Origin: Thereva unica
Taxonomy: Eukaryota; Arthropoda; Insecta; Diptera; Therevidae
Direction of reading: 5' to 3'
Length of the DNA stretch: 64,000 bases
Assembly: GCA_949987705.1 (NCBI GenBank)
Contig: OX465282.1
Location: 97,452,070 to 97,516,069 of the forward strand
Made by a program: the position numbers and the translations under genes
Shown: positions 45,801-55,909 of the stretch, piece by piece
Numbering within the stretch: position 1 is the first letter of the stretch
Layout of the letters: each line of letters begins with the position of its first letter
The notes under the pieces: model-generated
What the model was told of the DNA's origin: nothing
Database searches by the model: none
Seen by the model: the letters and a program-made list of their open reading frames with translations, nothing else

Positions 45801-46105
45801 AGTTGTATGAAATTTTTGACGACCCACAACTCTCAACTTTAATAAAAATCAACAGACTGAGACTAGCCGGCCATGTGATCAGGATGGAGGACAATCGTAT
45901 CTCAAAACGGCTTATGGCATCAGAAATTTCGGGAAGTAGGCCAGTAGGTAGACCCAGGAGGAGATGGATAGACTCTGTGACGGCTGACGCAGAGTCAATG
46001 CTCAACATCCGGAACTGGAGACATGCTGCAAGGGACCGTCAAACATGAAATGGGAGAAATGCCCTAGAGGAGGCCAAGGCTCGATTTGGGCTGTAGCGCC
46101 ATTGG
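42806..46105 (+). mobile_element. RTE family B, near full-length element
   Basis: About 3.3 kb: a 5' UTR of about 360 bp, a single long endonuclease-RT ORF, and a 3' end at 'GGGCTGTAGCGCCATTGG'. Single-ORF architecture with APE endonuclease and RT and a very short 3' end fits the RTE clade. It is preceded by a truncated copy and followed by two more fragments, all in the same orientation. Confidence 0.85.
43170..46048 (+). pseudogene. RTE family B endonuclease-reverse transcriptase, two lesions
   Basis: From ATG at 43170: 'MEFDFGTWNVRTLNRTGALR' and 'ITALQETKW' (APE endonuclease start). A one-base shift follows near 43335, then 'RLHNISLINVHAPTEE', 'DIKMVLGDMNAKVG' and 'CCGSDHYLVKVKLR' (the SDH catalytic box). 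The linker is followed by 'NKSPGADGIAAELLK' and a TAG at 44795-44797 where 'NYRGISLL' is expected. Still in the same frame come 'YQAGFSTNRSTSDQLLTLRQ', 'IFVDFQQAYDSI', 'VRQGLRQGDGLAPMLFNLAL', 'LLGYADDVNIVGRS' and 'SRPVGRPRRRWIDSV'. One nonsense codon and one frameshift separate this from an intact ORF of roughly 960 codons. The protein would nick DNA and prime reverse transcription at the target. Confidence 0.88.
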
Positions 46106-46590
46106 ATAGATGGAGAAGTCCCCTTAAAACTGGTCCAACTGATAAAATGCGGGGATGGGCTGCCCCAATGCTCTTCAACCTCCCCGTAGAATGGGTGATA
46201 AGGAAAACGTCTGTCCAGAGAAGTCCATCAGTGAACATCGTGGGAAGGTCTTTTTGGCATCAAAAGAAACTGAGAGAAAAGTTCTCAGAGGCATAATAGG
46301 CCCAACCAGACAGGAATGACTATGGAGATACCTACAACAAAGAGTTGTATGAAATTTTTGACGACTCACAACTCTCAACTTTAATAAAAAATAACAGATT
46401 AAGACTAGCCTGCCACGTAATCAGGATGGAGGACCATCGTATCCCAACACGGCTTATGACATGAGTAATTTCGGTAAATAGGCCAGCAGGGACCGTCAAC
46501 TGCAAAGGACTGTCAATTTTGAAGAAATGCCCTAGAGGAGGTCAAGGCTTGATTTGGGCTGCAGCGCCATCGGATGGATGAACGGATGTG
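46106..46590 (+). pseudogene. RTE family B, internally deleted copy 3
   Basis: Joins 'PLKTGPTDKMRGWAAPMLFN' and 'LPVEWVIRKTSVQRSPS' (palm) directly to 'NIVGRSF' and then the C-terminal 'IIGPTRQE' and 'LYEIFDDSQLSTLIKN'. It ends at 46560-46590 with 'GGGCTGCAGCGCCATCGGAT'. It lies directly after the near-full copy with no spacer. Confidence 0.8.
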
Positions 46591-46924
46591 CAATAAATTC
46601 CCACGTTCAATATCATTTTTATTCGAACTTTGAATTTTGAATATTAATTACTCGAATGCAAGACGTCCAATGTATTTTAAAAAATTTTATTGAATGTATG
46701 AGATATCAATAAATAATGAGTTCAAATTTCAGATTTTTAATTTGGAATATGCTCCTTCAATCGATTTTCGATCAGTTTTTTATACACTCTTAACTAAAAT
46801 ACCTTTCAATAAGCTCAGTCAGAAAAAACAAGATAAGGGAGGGGCGGCAATGTCTATTTTGCACGCGGGCTCTGAAGCGGCTAGCGCCGGGCTTGCTCCT
46901 CAGTACTAGTTAGAAAACCATCAT
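46591..46924. other. AT-rich spacer, no gene
   Basis: Non-coding, AT-rich at first and GC-richer from about 46830. Nothing recognised. Confidence 0.4.
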
Positions 46925-47053
46925 AATTCAAAAACAAAAATTAGAACCGATAGCGGAAAGTCTTATAGAAGAAAAACAAGCACGTTTTATGACAAACAGG
47001 CCGACATTGGACCAGCTGCTGAACTTACGTTAAATCATGTAGATATACAGGTT
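46925..47053 (+). pseudogene. RTE family B, copy 4 fragment
   Basis: 'KQKLEPIAESLIEEKQARF' and 'TNRPTLDQLLNLR' match 44850-44960. The match is broken off near 47053, where the gag-only element begins. Confidence 0.75.
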
Positions 47054-50000
47054 GTATTGCTGAAACTGTCAAAACGCCCGGCTGTAGATAGGTCTTGGCT
47101 CGCTAGGGCGTTTTGAAACTTTTTTGGTGACTTCCTCTTTGGACTCCGACTTGGTCACACGTTAGTGGATAGGCTAGTCAGTGCTTTTCCTTTTTTTTTC
47201 TTTTTAAAGTGTTTTTACAGTTCAGTGCTTTATAGACGAAGTGTTTCTTTTTAAAATTAATTTTGTTTTTTCTTTCTGGTTTTCATTATTTATTAATTAT
47301 TTATTGATTTTGTTTGTTAATTAGTTGTAAAAGAATGTCGTTCAGTCAAGTGTTTTAAGTTTTTACATTCTCTTTTACATGTGCTTTTGTGATAAGCTTT
47401 TAAAATTTTTTTTTTATTGCATACAAAATTTTTCTTTTTTAGGTGCTTTCTTTTTTTTTTCTTTTTTTAGATTTTCTAGTGTAAATTTTTGAGTTTCCTT
47501 TGCTATTTTCAAAGCACCTGGCCACCTTTACTGCCTTTTATGGAATTTTTTTTTAGAATTTTTAGTGATCCATGTGGTTAGTGAGTCCCGCTATTTTGTT
47601 ACCAATACATTGTTTGACAAAATTTAACATTACGGTGTAATTTACTGAATCCTGGTATAGCGGCATTCTTCAAATCCCGTTATTTTACCTAAGAATAGAA
47701 AATTTTTTCCATTGCTTGTTTTTTTTTTCCCTTTCTTTTTTTTTAGATATATGATGAAATTACCGTCTCACCTTGTGACATGTTAATGTTTTAGTGATTT
47801 TTATTTTTGTTAGACAGTGGCAGTTTCAGTTCGATATTAAATCGAAATTTAGCTTCAGTTTCATATAAAATTTCATAATTTCATAAATTCAATAGAATTC
47901 CGTTGGGTACTTCAATTTTTTTTTACTCTAACCAACCACTTGCCTCCAGTTTTGGGTCTTCAATCTTCACACCCATCCAACCGTTACTCCCTTTACTTTA
48001 TTAAAATGGATAAAAAAAATTCTCCTCTTATATCCGGGGAAAATCGAAAGGAAAAAATAAGTGTCACTAAAAGAACGTCAGCTAGGTTAATTAACAAAAA
48101 AGGCGCACCACCAAGCATAATTAAGGTAGTCCCTGAATTAAGACCTATGGTGCAGCCCAAAGCTGTAGTTCCTGTCAAAAAAAACCTAAAAGGAACAGAG
48201 AAGGTAGGCGCATCGTTGAAGTGTAAAAGTGATACTCTGGGCAAATCTCCAACCTTGTCCTCTCAAGACTCATCAGCTACGATAGGGATCACTCAACAAA
48301 ATTTAGCTGAAGCTTCACGGATTTTACCAAACAATCCATCTATTTCTACCAATAATATCCCAATTGAATACAACAAAAACGATGTTGGTCCCTTCACAGT
48401 TATAGTCCGGCATATCAACCCTGATTCAAGGGAGAACAAAAGCCTGAACCCTCTTTCCTTGGGAAAATTCTTATTATCAACCACAAAGGGTGTACTTTCA
48501 ATTCCCTATACTGCAAAACACAAATGTAAAGTCATCTTTGACTCTGCAGAAAATGCAAATAATTTCATTAATAAGTGCCCCGTAGACTCAACTTTCAGAG
48601 CATACATTCCGCTGGGTCTAGTAGCCACTCCCTTTATTGTTCATGGCGTGGATTTAGGACTGAGTGAAGAAGAACTGATTGAGGCTTTAAGATTATGCAA
48701 TCCCTCAATCAATTTCAGAAGGTGCTTCAGATTAAAGTGGAAAACCTTTTCTGAAGGGAGGGTGGTCACTAAAGAGGTGAATAAAATAAAAATTTATGTA
48801 AGTGGAGACAAGATCCCAGAAAAAATTAATCTATATTACTCGAGTCTCAAAACGAACAAATTTGTCTCCCCCCCTGTAAGGTGTTTCAGATGTCAGAGGT
48901 TTGGCCACCTCAGCAAGGAATGCAGATCCAAATGGACGATCTGTGGTAAGTGCGGAACGCAAAATTGTGAAGAAAGAAGAAATTGCGTCAAAGCCGCTAA
49001 ATGTGCAAATTGCAAAGGAAACCATGGAGCATTTGAGAAAGTGTGCCCCGTGTGGCTCAAAGAAAAGGAATTAGTTACAATAATGCGAAGGGGCAACTAT
49101 GCAAGATCGGACGCGCTTAGGATCTACAAGGCAAAGAATAGACTTCTCAATGCTCAATATCGTAAGAAAGGGACTGTAAACGGTATAAGCCCTACACGTT
49201 CTGGGGAATTGCAAGTACGGGGTGTGGGTTTAGATAAAAATAACCTGTTCCATGCTGAAGAAAACAAAGGTAAAAAATCTCCGAAGAGGCCTAAAACGTG
49301 GAAAAAAAGGCCTAAGAAGAAATCTTCAGTGGCTGATGTCGCAGGAAAGGGAAATATAGATCCTCTCATTGAGGACTCGGATTGTGAATCGATCAGTTCT
49401 AGAATCTCCTCAAGGATACTCCAAGATAATACTGGCCTCGAAAAATATAGGTCCTTTACAACCAATTATTGGTTCTCGACTCTAAAAAAGGATTAACACA
49501 TCAGCCCTTTAGGTTTTCACTCCAAAGGACTCTCCTCTGAGTGAAGTCAATTCCAGCAAGAAGTCTTCTAATCTAAGTAAATAGATTGTCTATATTGATC
49601 TGTTTTCATATCTTACAGTTTCAAGTGTGTACGTCCAGTACAATCTACCTTCATATCTTAAGTGTCTATCTTTATTTTATCCCTGAACCTGAGTCGGTAT
49701 GGGTGTCTACGTGTCACACCAACATCCCAATCAATGGAAAAAATTTTCTTTGTTTATCATTGTTCCAGCATTAGCTCGATATACACTAGAATTTATCTTT
49801 CCTAGTCTGTTTGAGCTTCATAATCCATGTAACCTTTCATTAAACTATCTTTTTGTGTTCCACTGAATGATGAGGATTTAATCTACTAAATGGCAGTAAA
49901 GGTGACATCTTTAATACATCAAGGTTATATTTTATTATTGATTAATCCTTTAAAGCCTGATTAGACCTCATCTAACTTTGACTACACTGACAAACTATAT

Positions 50001-50213
50001 CAACTGTTTTAAAAAAAACGTAATTCCCAGCTGCGTTTTGGCCACGTTGCATGGGATAGTTAGTTAACAAAGAGGAAATTTAGGAGGCCAATTAAAGTTG
50101 TTTATATCATTGATTCGTGGTCGATGTAGCTTCAAGGCTGGGACCAGTAAGAGACCTTTGTGGTCCACTAGCCCTATGCTAGTAAAATTTAAAACAACAA
50201 CAACAACAACAAC
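47054..50213 (+). mobile_element. Non-LTR element with gag-like ORF and no RT
   Basis: About 3.1 kb: a 5' UTR of about 950 bp that starts with a hairpin (CAAAACGCCC ... GGGCGTTTTG, about 47069-47117), then one intact zinc-knuckle ORF (48006-49496), then about 700 bp of 3' UTR ending in AAATTTAAAACAACAACAAC at 50180-50213. The (CAA)n end with no LTR is a non-LTR retroposon end. No reverse transcriptase or endonuclease motif exists after the ORF. The 5' boundary is inferred from the point where family B homology stops. Confidence 0.7.
48006..49496 (+). CDS. Intact gag-like ORF1 with zinc knuckles
   Basis: 496 codons from ATG at 48006 (context AAAATGG) to TAA at 49494-49496, with no interruption. 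The first 130 residues are basic, Ser/Thr/Pro-rich and probably disordered. Residues about 130-300 form a folded region like the PRE/C2HC-associated domain of I and Jockey gags ('VDSTFRAYIPLG', 'EELIEALRLCNPSINFRRCF'). Then come CCHC knuckles: 'CFRCQRFGHLSKEC' (CX2CX4HX4C), 'CGKCGTQNC' and 'CANCKGNHGAFEKVC'. The C-terminus is Lys-rich ('KKSPKRPKTWKKRPKKK'). Such proteins bind the element's RNA and carry it to the nucleus. The absence of any following ORF2 makes this a gag-only element that would need an RT in trans. Its intact state, amid wrecked neighbours, suggests youth or constraint. Confidence 0.85.
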   Translation: MDKKNSPLISGENRKEKISVTKRTSARLINKKGAPPSIIKVVPELRPMVQPKAVVPVKKNLKGTEKVGASLKCKSDTLGKSPTLSSQDSSATIGITQQNLAEASRILPNNPSISTNNIPIEYNKNDVGPFTVIVRHINPDSRENKSLNPLSLGKFLLSTTKGVLSIPYTAKHKCKVIFDSAENANNFINKCPVDSTFRAYIPLGLVATPFIVHGVDLGLSEEELIEALRLCNPSINFRRCFRLKWKTFSEGRVVTKEVNKIKIYVSGDKIPEKINLYYSSLKTNKFVSPPVRCFRCQRFGHLSKECRSKWTICGKCGTQNCEERRNCVKAAKCANCKGNHGAFEKVCPVWLKEKELVTIMRRGNYARSDALRIYKAKNRLLNAQYRKKGTVNGISPTRSGELQVRGVGLDKNNLFHAEENKGKKSPKRPKTWKKRPKKKSSVADVAGKGNIDPLIEDSDCESISSRISSRILQDNTGLEKYRSFTTNYWFSTLKKD

Positions 50214-50300
50214 TTTTTTGGTAGAGGTTTACACATTACCCTGTATTTTTGTAACCCTTTCAGATATTTTCATGAATAAGGCAGCAATCTACGCAGAATA

Positions 50301-50674
50301 CTCCCACCTATCTAAAACTGTAAAAGTCAAGGGGTCAACCCACCAACGCCCAGAGTTATGAGTCATCAAATTTTTTTTTCACTAAAATTTCCACTTAACC
50401 ACCTTTTTCTCCAAAAAATACGTAATTAACCAATAAAAAAAAATTGGAAAGCTTTGACAATTTCCTATGAATAATGTCTAAAAACTATTATGCTACGACC
50501 TTTACTGTTGAAGTTATTAGCAATTTTAATGTTGAAATTGGCACTGTTTCGTCCTTTTTTAGTACTTTTTCACCTGAGTTTTGTCGAAAAGTACCAAATA
50601 AGGGCAATTTGCCAATTACCAACATTAAAATTGCTTAACTTATTGCGACTTTTATAGTTTTAGATAGGTGGGAG
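50301..50674. mobile_element. 374-bp MITE with nested inverted repeats
   Basis: The ends CTCCCACCTATCTAAAACTG (50301) and the reverse complement finishing at 50674 match over about 28 bp. An inner pair, 'AGCAATTTTAATGTTG' (about 50518) and 'CAACATTAAAATTGCT' (about 50621), forms a second stem. Non-coding. Confidence 0.75.
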
Positions 50675-50784
50675 GCGGCCGAACTATCCTGCAACGAGCA
50701 TTCTGATGCCCTTGAAATGGCCGAGGACTACGTTTCAATCACTTTTGGTATTCACCCGTTGTAAGGATTAATTTTATTTTTACT

Positions 50785-50995
50785 CGGGGAAGCCGCAATA
50801 AGTGAATACCAAGCTGGATTCAGAAGGAATAGGTCAACAATGGACCAACTTTTTTCAATAAGGCAAATCATCCGAAAATGCTGGGAATACAATATCGACA
50901 TGTATCAACTTTTCATCGACTTTAAACAAACTGCGACAGCATCGACAGGGAACAAATGTATGCGACAATGCTGGATACTTCTGTGATTTGAAATT
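50785..50995 (+). pseudogene. RTE-like RT fragment
   Basis: 'EYQAGFRRNRSTMDQLFSIR', 'YNIDMYQLFIDFKQT' and, after a shift, 'DREQMYATM' cover the RT fingers to palm motif A. About 65 residues survive. Confidence 0.8.
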
Positions 50996-51239
50996 TCAAA
51001 AGTGTCTGCCGAGACGTCACAACCGCTATAATCGTTTCCTATTGTTATTTTCTAACAACATTAGTAATATATTTTAAAATATGCAAATGGCAGCCTTGTG
51101 GAAATACTGTTGAAGGTCATCTGGTTTTAACACCTGAGGAGCTCTAAACCTACCGTGACCGGGCCTAGTTAGTCCCAATCGCACGCACAGGCTTGAGCGA
51201 GTGACTGGACAAAATTTTAGATTTGTTGAAATAAATTTT

Positions 51240-52241
51240 TTCTTAGTATTGATAAATTTAAAGAAGGTTTTATAACCATGTTTCCGTAAAAGCGATTATA
51301 TCAAAATCGCTGGCCGAAGTTGATAGGAACACATCATGGGTTTTGGATCTCATTCCACTTACCTTTTGGAAATAGAGGGTGAGCGTCTTAAGTTTTGTGA
51401 AACCTGGCGTAAGTCAGGAGTGCGATGTACACGTGTGCGGGGAACAAAGTATTTAGAGAAAACACCGGGAGGCCAATGTCGGGTCCAAAAGCTTTTCAGC
51501 GGTACTGGGCGGTGCAGACAGAACAAAGGAAGCGACTGGTTTGGAAGAATTGCTAATCTTTCTGCAGGAGATTGTCTCAGGGTTGATTTCTTTTCCCCTT
51601 AAATAATCTTTAATTGCTTCTGCCGTAGTGTCAGGGGAAAATCGCGAAATGAAAATATTTCGCGGCCTGGGTACCGTTACAAGGTTGGTGCAGGTTACTG
51701 AAGACCCAGTAACCCCAGCGTCCAATTGCCCACCAATATTGCCACAGGAGTTAGATGACGTATCAGACTCTGAGATAGAGTTTGAGTTTATTGGAAGTAA
51801 AGGGGCGGGGACTGACAAGCTAACAGAGTTCATAGTGACCGCTTCTGTAATAGTCACTTTACGACTGCGTCTATGTTTACTTGTGTCACAGGATTTTGGG
51901 TGGTTCGGAGCCAGCCTAGAGTCAGTCCCTATCGAAGGGCTCTCCTCCGTTATTATGGAAAGGCCAACGACATTACCAACCTCTGGAGTAGCGGTGGCTG
52001 GAGACTCGCATTGCACCTCCATACAGTGAACGGCACAGGGATGCTTACTATCGAAAACACTAAATTTTTCCTTTAATAAGTTCAGGGCTGAGTAATTTTG
52101 AGTCACTGTACGTGATAACGACGCGACTTCAGTCCTGACATGCATCGTACATCTGTTAATATCATTTAGCACTGCAGAAAGGGGGGCCGAGGTTTCAGCT
52201 GAAAAGGAAGAAGTAGGAGCACTAGGGTTAAGGATCATCAC
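51240..52241 (-). pseudogene. CR1/Jockey-like ORF1 and start of ORF2
   Basis: The minus strand has a 262-codon frame (ATG near 52238) with a Ser/Thr-rich head, a Lys/Arg patch ('KHRRSRKVTI') and, near the end, 'RNIFISRFSPDTTAEAIKDY' and 'CRKISNSSKPVASFVL', an RRM-like fold typical of ORF1 in insect CR1/Jockey elements. After the stop another frame gives 'VSGMRSKTHDVFLSTSASDF' and 'DIIAFTETWL', the start of the ORF2 endonuclease, which is then cut. Truncated 3' part. Confidence 0.8.
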
Positions 52242-52692
52242 CGTATGATTAAGAAGTTGACCAGTGAGGATGATAGTTTAATGTAGTTCCGAATAAATTT
52301 CATTTGCCAGCCATTTTACCATGACATGATGTGCCAAACGTTTATTAGGAAAATCGCGGTAATGGCGAGCATTAAGGCAATCCTGAGAATCTCCAATCAA
52401 TAACCCTCGAATAGAAGATAGAAATATAAGAAAGAAGAAATGGAAAGAAAGTGATTAAAATGGTTATCAACAAAAAACTGCTTCACATTCAGTTTGTATT
52501 TTGTACTGACACTATTCATACCAAGTCCCACTTGGTATTCGCCTGAATCAAAGGTTTGGACCTCTTGACGCTGAGTCTTAGCTGAAAATGATGAAGAAGT
52601 TTGTTTATTGCGGCAGATCTACTTTGAACTTTAAATTCTATAACAAACCTTTTAGCAATTTCCAATATTAAAAATAAAGTATAAGGGTAATA
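52242..52692. other. No gene recognised
   Basis: Short frames only, and no repeat identified. It ends at the TA target of the pogo-like element. Confidence 0.4.
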
Positions 52693-53803
52693 CAGTCGAA
52701 CCTTGATAAGTGAGAATTCAAGGGACCGCAATATATTTTCGCTTATGGAGGTTTTTCACTAATCCAAGTTTTTCGCTTATACAGGTTCAGGAGTGGGTTT
52801 TCTCATTTATACAGGTTTAAAAGAATACAGCAAATTCAAGTATGTATGTAGTAATAAATATATATATATATATTGTATAGTTTTTATTCATTAGAATTTG
52901 ACATAACAAAAAGAAAACAGAAAATTAGATTTTTTTGGAATATTCTTTATCTCTGTATCCAAAATCTGTGATTGGTCGGCTTCATCTTCACTGTCAATTC
53001 CGTCAGTACACGTGCTCTCACGATTCTTGACGATATCGTAGGTGTGTTCACCGGCAGTAGCCACGTCGTCGTCAATCTGAACTAAGTCATCAAATGTTAG
53101 CGTTGGCATACTGGTTTCGTGAAACACAAGCTTGGCCCAATCCTCATTGCTAGGTTCAACTTCAACCTCTTTTTCCTCTAGCAGAAAGTCATGTTCATCT
53201 GTTTTGATACAGTCATGTTCATGCAGTTTTTGACAATAACGTCTCTCCCCACCACTCTACCCGTATGTACGCCATTTCAAGGTTTATCACTTAACGGCAA
53301 TACTCGATTTTTCGTGTTTGTTTTGAGTGCGTGTTAAACCTTTCTTGCAATTGATACACTAATCTGTAATAAGTTCGGCAAGTAGGTCAGAACACACGCC
53401 AATTTAGCCGTACGAATAAAATGTGATAGAAAAACAATGTGTAGTACCACGAAAATAACAGAAAAACAATGGGTCGTCATTTGATACGAGTTTTAAATGG
53501 GAAAATTCAATGGAAAACTCGAAACACATGATTTGAAACGACTTGTGTGCGGTCACCCCAGCCATTGTAGTTCCTCGAAATTTAATAAAAACTAGCAAAT
53601 CATGCGCTAAACTGTCGCTTATAGAGGTACAAATAAATAAGTCTCAGTTATAGAGGTCCACGAGAGAAAAGCGGCTTTCTCTTATAGAGGTTTTTAATTC
53701 TCACTAACAGAGGTTTTAGAGGGTTAAAATGACGGGACCTGGCAATTACTCTCCCTTGTAGAGTTTTCTCACTTACCCAGTTCTCACTCACCCAGGTTTG
53801 ATG
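52693..53803 (-). mobile_element. pogo/Tigger-like deletion derivative, TA flanked
   Basis: Left end CAGTCGAACCTTGATAAGTG at 52693; the right end reads on the other strand CATCAAACCTGGGTGAGTGA from 53803. TA flanks both sides (52691-52692 and 53804-53805). Subterminal DNA at both ends repeats variants of 'CTTATAGAGGTTTTT'. A minus-strand frame at 53127-52891 reads 'LTFDDLVQIDDDVATAGEHT' and 'GIDSEDEADQ', the acidic C-terminal tail of pogo/Tigger transposases. At 1.1 kb it has lost the DNA-binding and catalytic domains. Confidence 0.85.
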
Positions 53804-54362
53804 TATAACGTATAAGATTAATACAGATAGATATGTGAGATAAATTACCCAATCTTTTGAATAGTCATCCTATTTAGTTAGAAATTAGTACTGGCAAAGA
53901 ATCGCCAAGATCTATATACATGAATGAATTATGCTGTTTTAAGGAACTAACGCTACAAAGTATCGTTAAAATTAATCAAGCACCGCTGAATTCTTCAACG
54001 AGCAAGTTATTAATGATACAACAAATTTAATTCCAGCATTTATTAAATTTCCATCCTTGGCATACGTGTGCACCACGTACATAGTAACTGCCGCTATCCT
54101 TAATCAATTTCCATTTAAGGAAATACCCGAAGTGACTCAGACTTAAGAAAGCACACAAAGAGAAAAAAATCTAATAATCATAAAATATGACTAAGATTAT
54201 GACAATCTCACGCCATCTGCAGTTTTTTAAATAGAAAAACTCCAGTCCAGTCGCTACTCGAAATGAAATGAATCCTGCTGAAAATTATAGGCTTGTATGT
54301 ATGCAAATGTATGCATAATTAATAAAATGCAAATAATATAAAAAAAAGAAATATTTACTTAC
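53804..54362. other. AT-rich, no gene
   Basis: Non-coding. If the exon at 54363 belongs to SRPK, this is its first intron. Confidence 0.4.
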
Positions 54363-54931
54363 AAACTCACAAATGGTCCCCTCAGAGCAGGCATGTCCCG
54401 CCTACGGTTCAGTGGCGGTGATAACGATAGCGATAAGAAGTCCTGTTGTGCCCGCTCTTCACTTGTATCGAAATATCCACTGCTTGACAGATAGTTCGAT
54501 TTTTTCAGAAGGTCGTCCCGATATCCCAGAGGTGACGGGCATGTTTGATAGCTCGAGAAAATGTTATTCTTTTCGTCAAATAAACGATTTAGGTTAATCG
54601 TCGTTAATTTAGGCTCATTTTTAACACTCGCAAAACTTACGGCGGGCGGACTCGACGGTGACGGGAGGGCACAGGAAATCGATGTGTTCTGCAACGGGGT
54701 GGTAGACTGTGATCCGTAGTAGAACTGATGATTGAAGTAAACAGGACGAGACTCCGAGTAGCCACTTATCGTCGAGAGGCTTGTGGGATTTGAGAAGCGG
54801 GGCTGATTCGTCGTATGCTTGGTTTGATGTCTTAAAATTAGTAAAGCAGTATCTTGGAGTCGCGGTGGTACTTGGGCTGTCCCAGACCCAGAAATCGTTG
54901 TCGTTGGTAGAACCGGTGCCAGGTTTGACAA
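54363..54931 (-). CDS. Candidate alternative 5' exon of SRPK
   Basis: The minus-strand frame stays open from 54931 to a consensus donor (GAGTTT|GTAAGTAAA) at 54363/54362, which cuts the codon after two bases. SRPK exon 2 needs exactly that phase, giving '...RDMPALRGPFVS-L-SEPRGTI'. The 190 residues are Ser/Thr/Pro/Tyr-rich with no domain. This frame has no ATG upstream of the 'RRRDM' Met; a TAA closes it about 18 nt before its start. An overlapping frame begins with a good ATG at 54965 ('MVGKCVNTISKFVKPGTGST') but ends at 54621. So either a one-base indel joins the two frames, or an upstream exon supplies the start through the acceptor-like CCATTAG near 54936. It may instead belong to another gene. 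Confidence 0.45.
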
Positions 54932-54965
54932 ATTTACTAATGGTATTTACACACTTGCCAACCAT

Positions 54966-55909
54966 TCCACTTCCAAATATGTTAAAACTGTTGAGTTAGA
55001 AACCGCAACGCTACAACACTTCCGGATGCATTTTGATGCTGTTTTCCACATAAACCACAACAAAGAACAAATCACTGGAAAATTCCTTTGCACAAATTTT
55101 ATGTGAATTTTCGTAGAAGGCAAGATTTATTTTGACTGCTTATGGAATGGAATTTTACCCTCATCGAGAAAAGACGAACAAAGTTAATGCGCATGACCAA
55201 TATTGGTGATTGTTTGAGGGTAGGTCACGAAGATGGTGCCAGATCTGAGTTGGTAATCGCTGGTGTACTATATGAAATCGTCGTAACAAGCCCGCCAAAT
55301 TTTGAATTTTTCGTTGAAATTTAATATAAATCAAGGATTTAAAATGCGATGCGAATCTTGAATGCGAAAAATTATTAAGAAATTACTAAATAAAAAAATA
55401 ACGATACTATGAAATAATCGCAACTGTATAAAATCTTTAGTTTAAGGTATACAATAATAACAATACGTTAATCTGCATGCTATTGTAAAGTTAATTGCAA
55501 GAGTTTCCCAACTCAAAATCCTTGCATATTTTTCATGTTTCACCCGTGAATATCTTGTATATAAAAATGAATACCTGTTTAACTTGGTCACGCCATAACT
55601 TGAGAATCACTTTACCGATTTCATTAACATTTTTCATAGCTTTCTAATAGAAGGTTCTTACGGAAAGAAAAATTAAGAAAATTCGGCAGAACATTGGATA
55701 AACTCAGAAAACTTAACGGCTAATGTGTGTATGTTCGCATATTCGCAATAGGCTCCTACATCGTGCAACCGATCTTAATGAAATTTTAATCATGTGCTAT
55801 GAACAGAAAGACCATACGCTATTATATTACTTTCTAAAGCCACTCCAAGATGGCCTTGTCATGGAGAGTTCGTTAAAAATCATCGCAGAGCTTCGAAATA
55901 TTGCATAAA
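54966..55909. other. Intergenic, nothing recognised
   Basis: AT-rich with isolated short frames. Possibly the promoter region of the preceding minus-strand exon on its left side. Confidence 0.35.

Noticed and set aside
43289..46048. Host gene encoding an endonuclease-like protein (such domains are often mis-labelled as craniofacial development protein 2)
   Set aside because: The frame continues into a reverse transcriptase and exists in several truncated copies in the window, so it is a retrotransposon.
47940..48005. Start of the gag-like ORF at 47940
   Set aside because: 47940 is TTG. The first ATG in frame, with a good context, is at 48006.
48831..49465. Minus-strand frames opposite the zinc-knuckle ORF
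   Set aside because: They are shadows of the gag frame with no motif and no ATG context.
51628..52029. 133-codon plus-strand frame opposite the CR1-like ORF1
   Set aside because: Antisense shadow of a frame with clear ORF1 motifs.
52856..52872. (TA)n microsatellite
   Set aside because: Only about eight repeats inside a pogo-like element; not notable.
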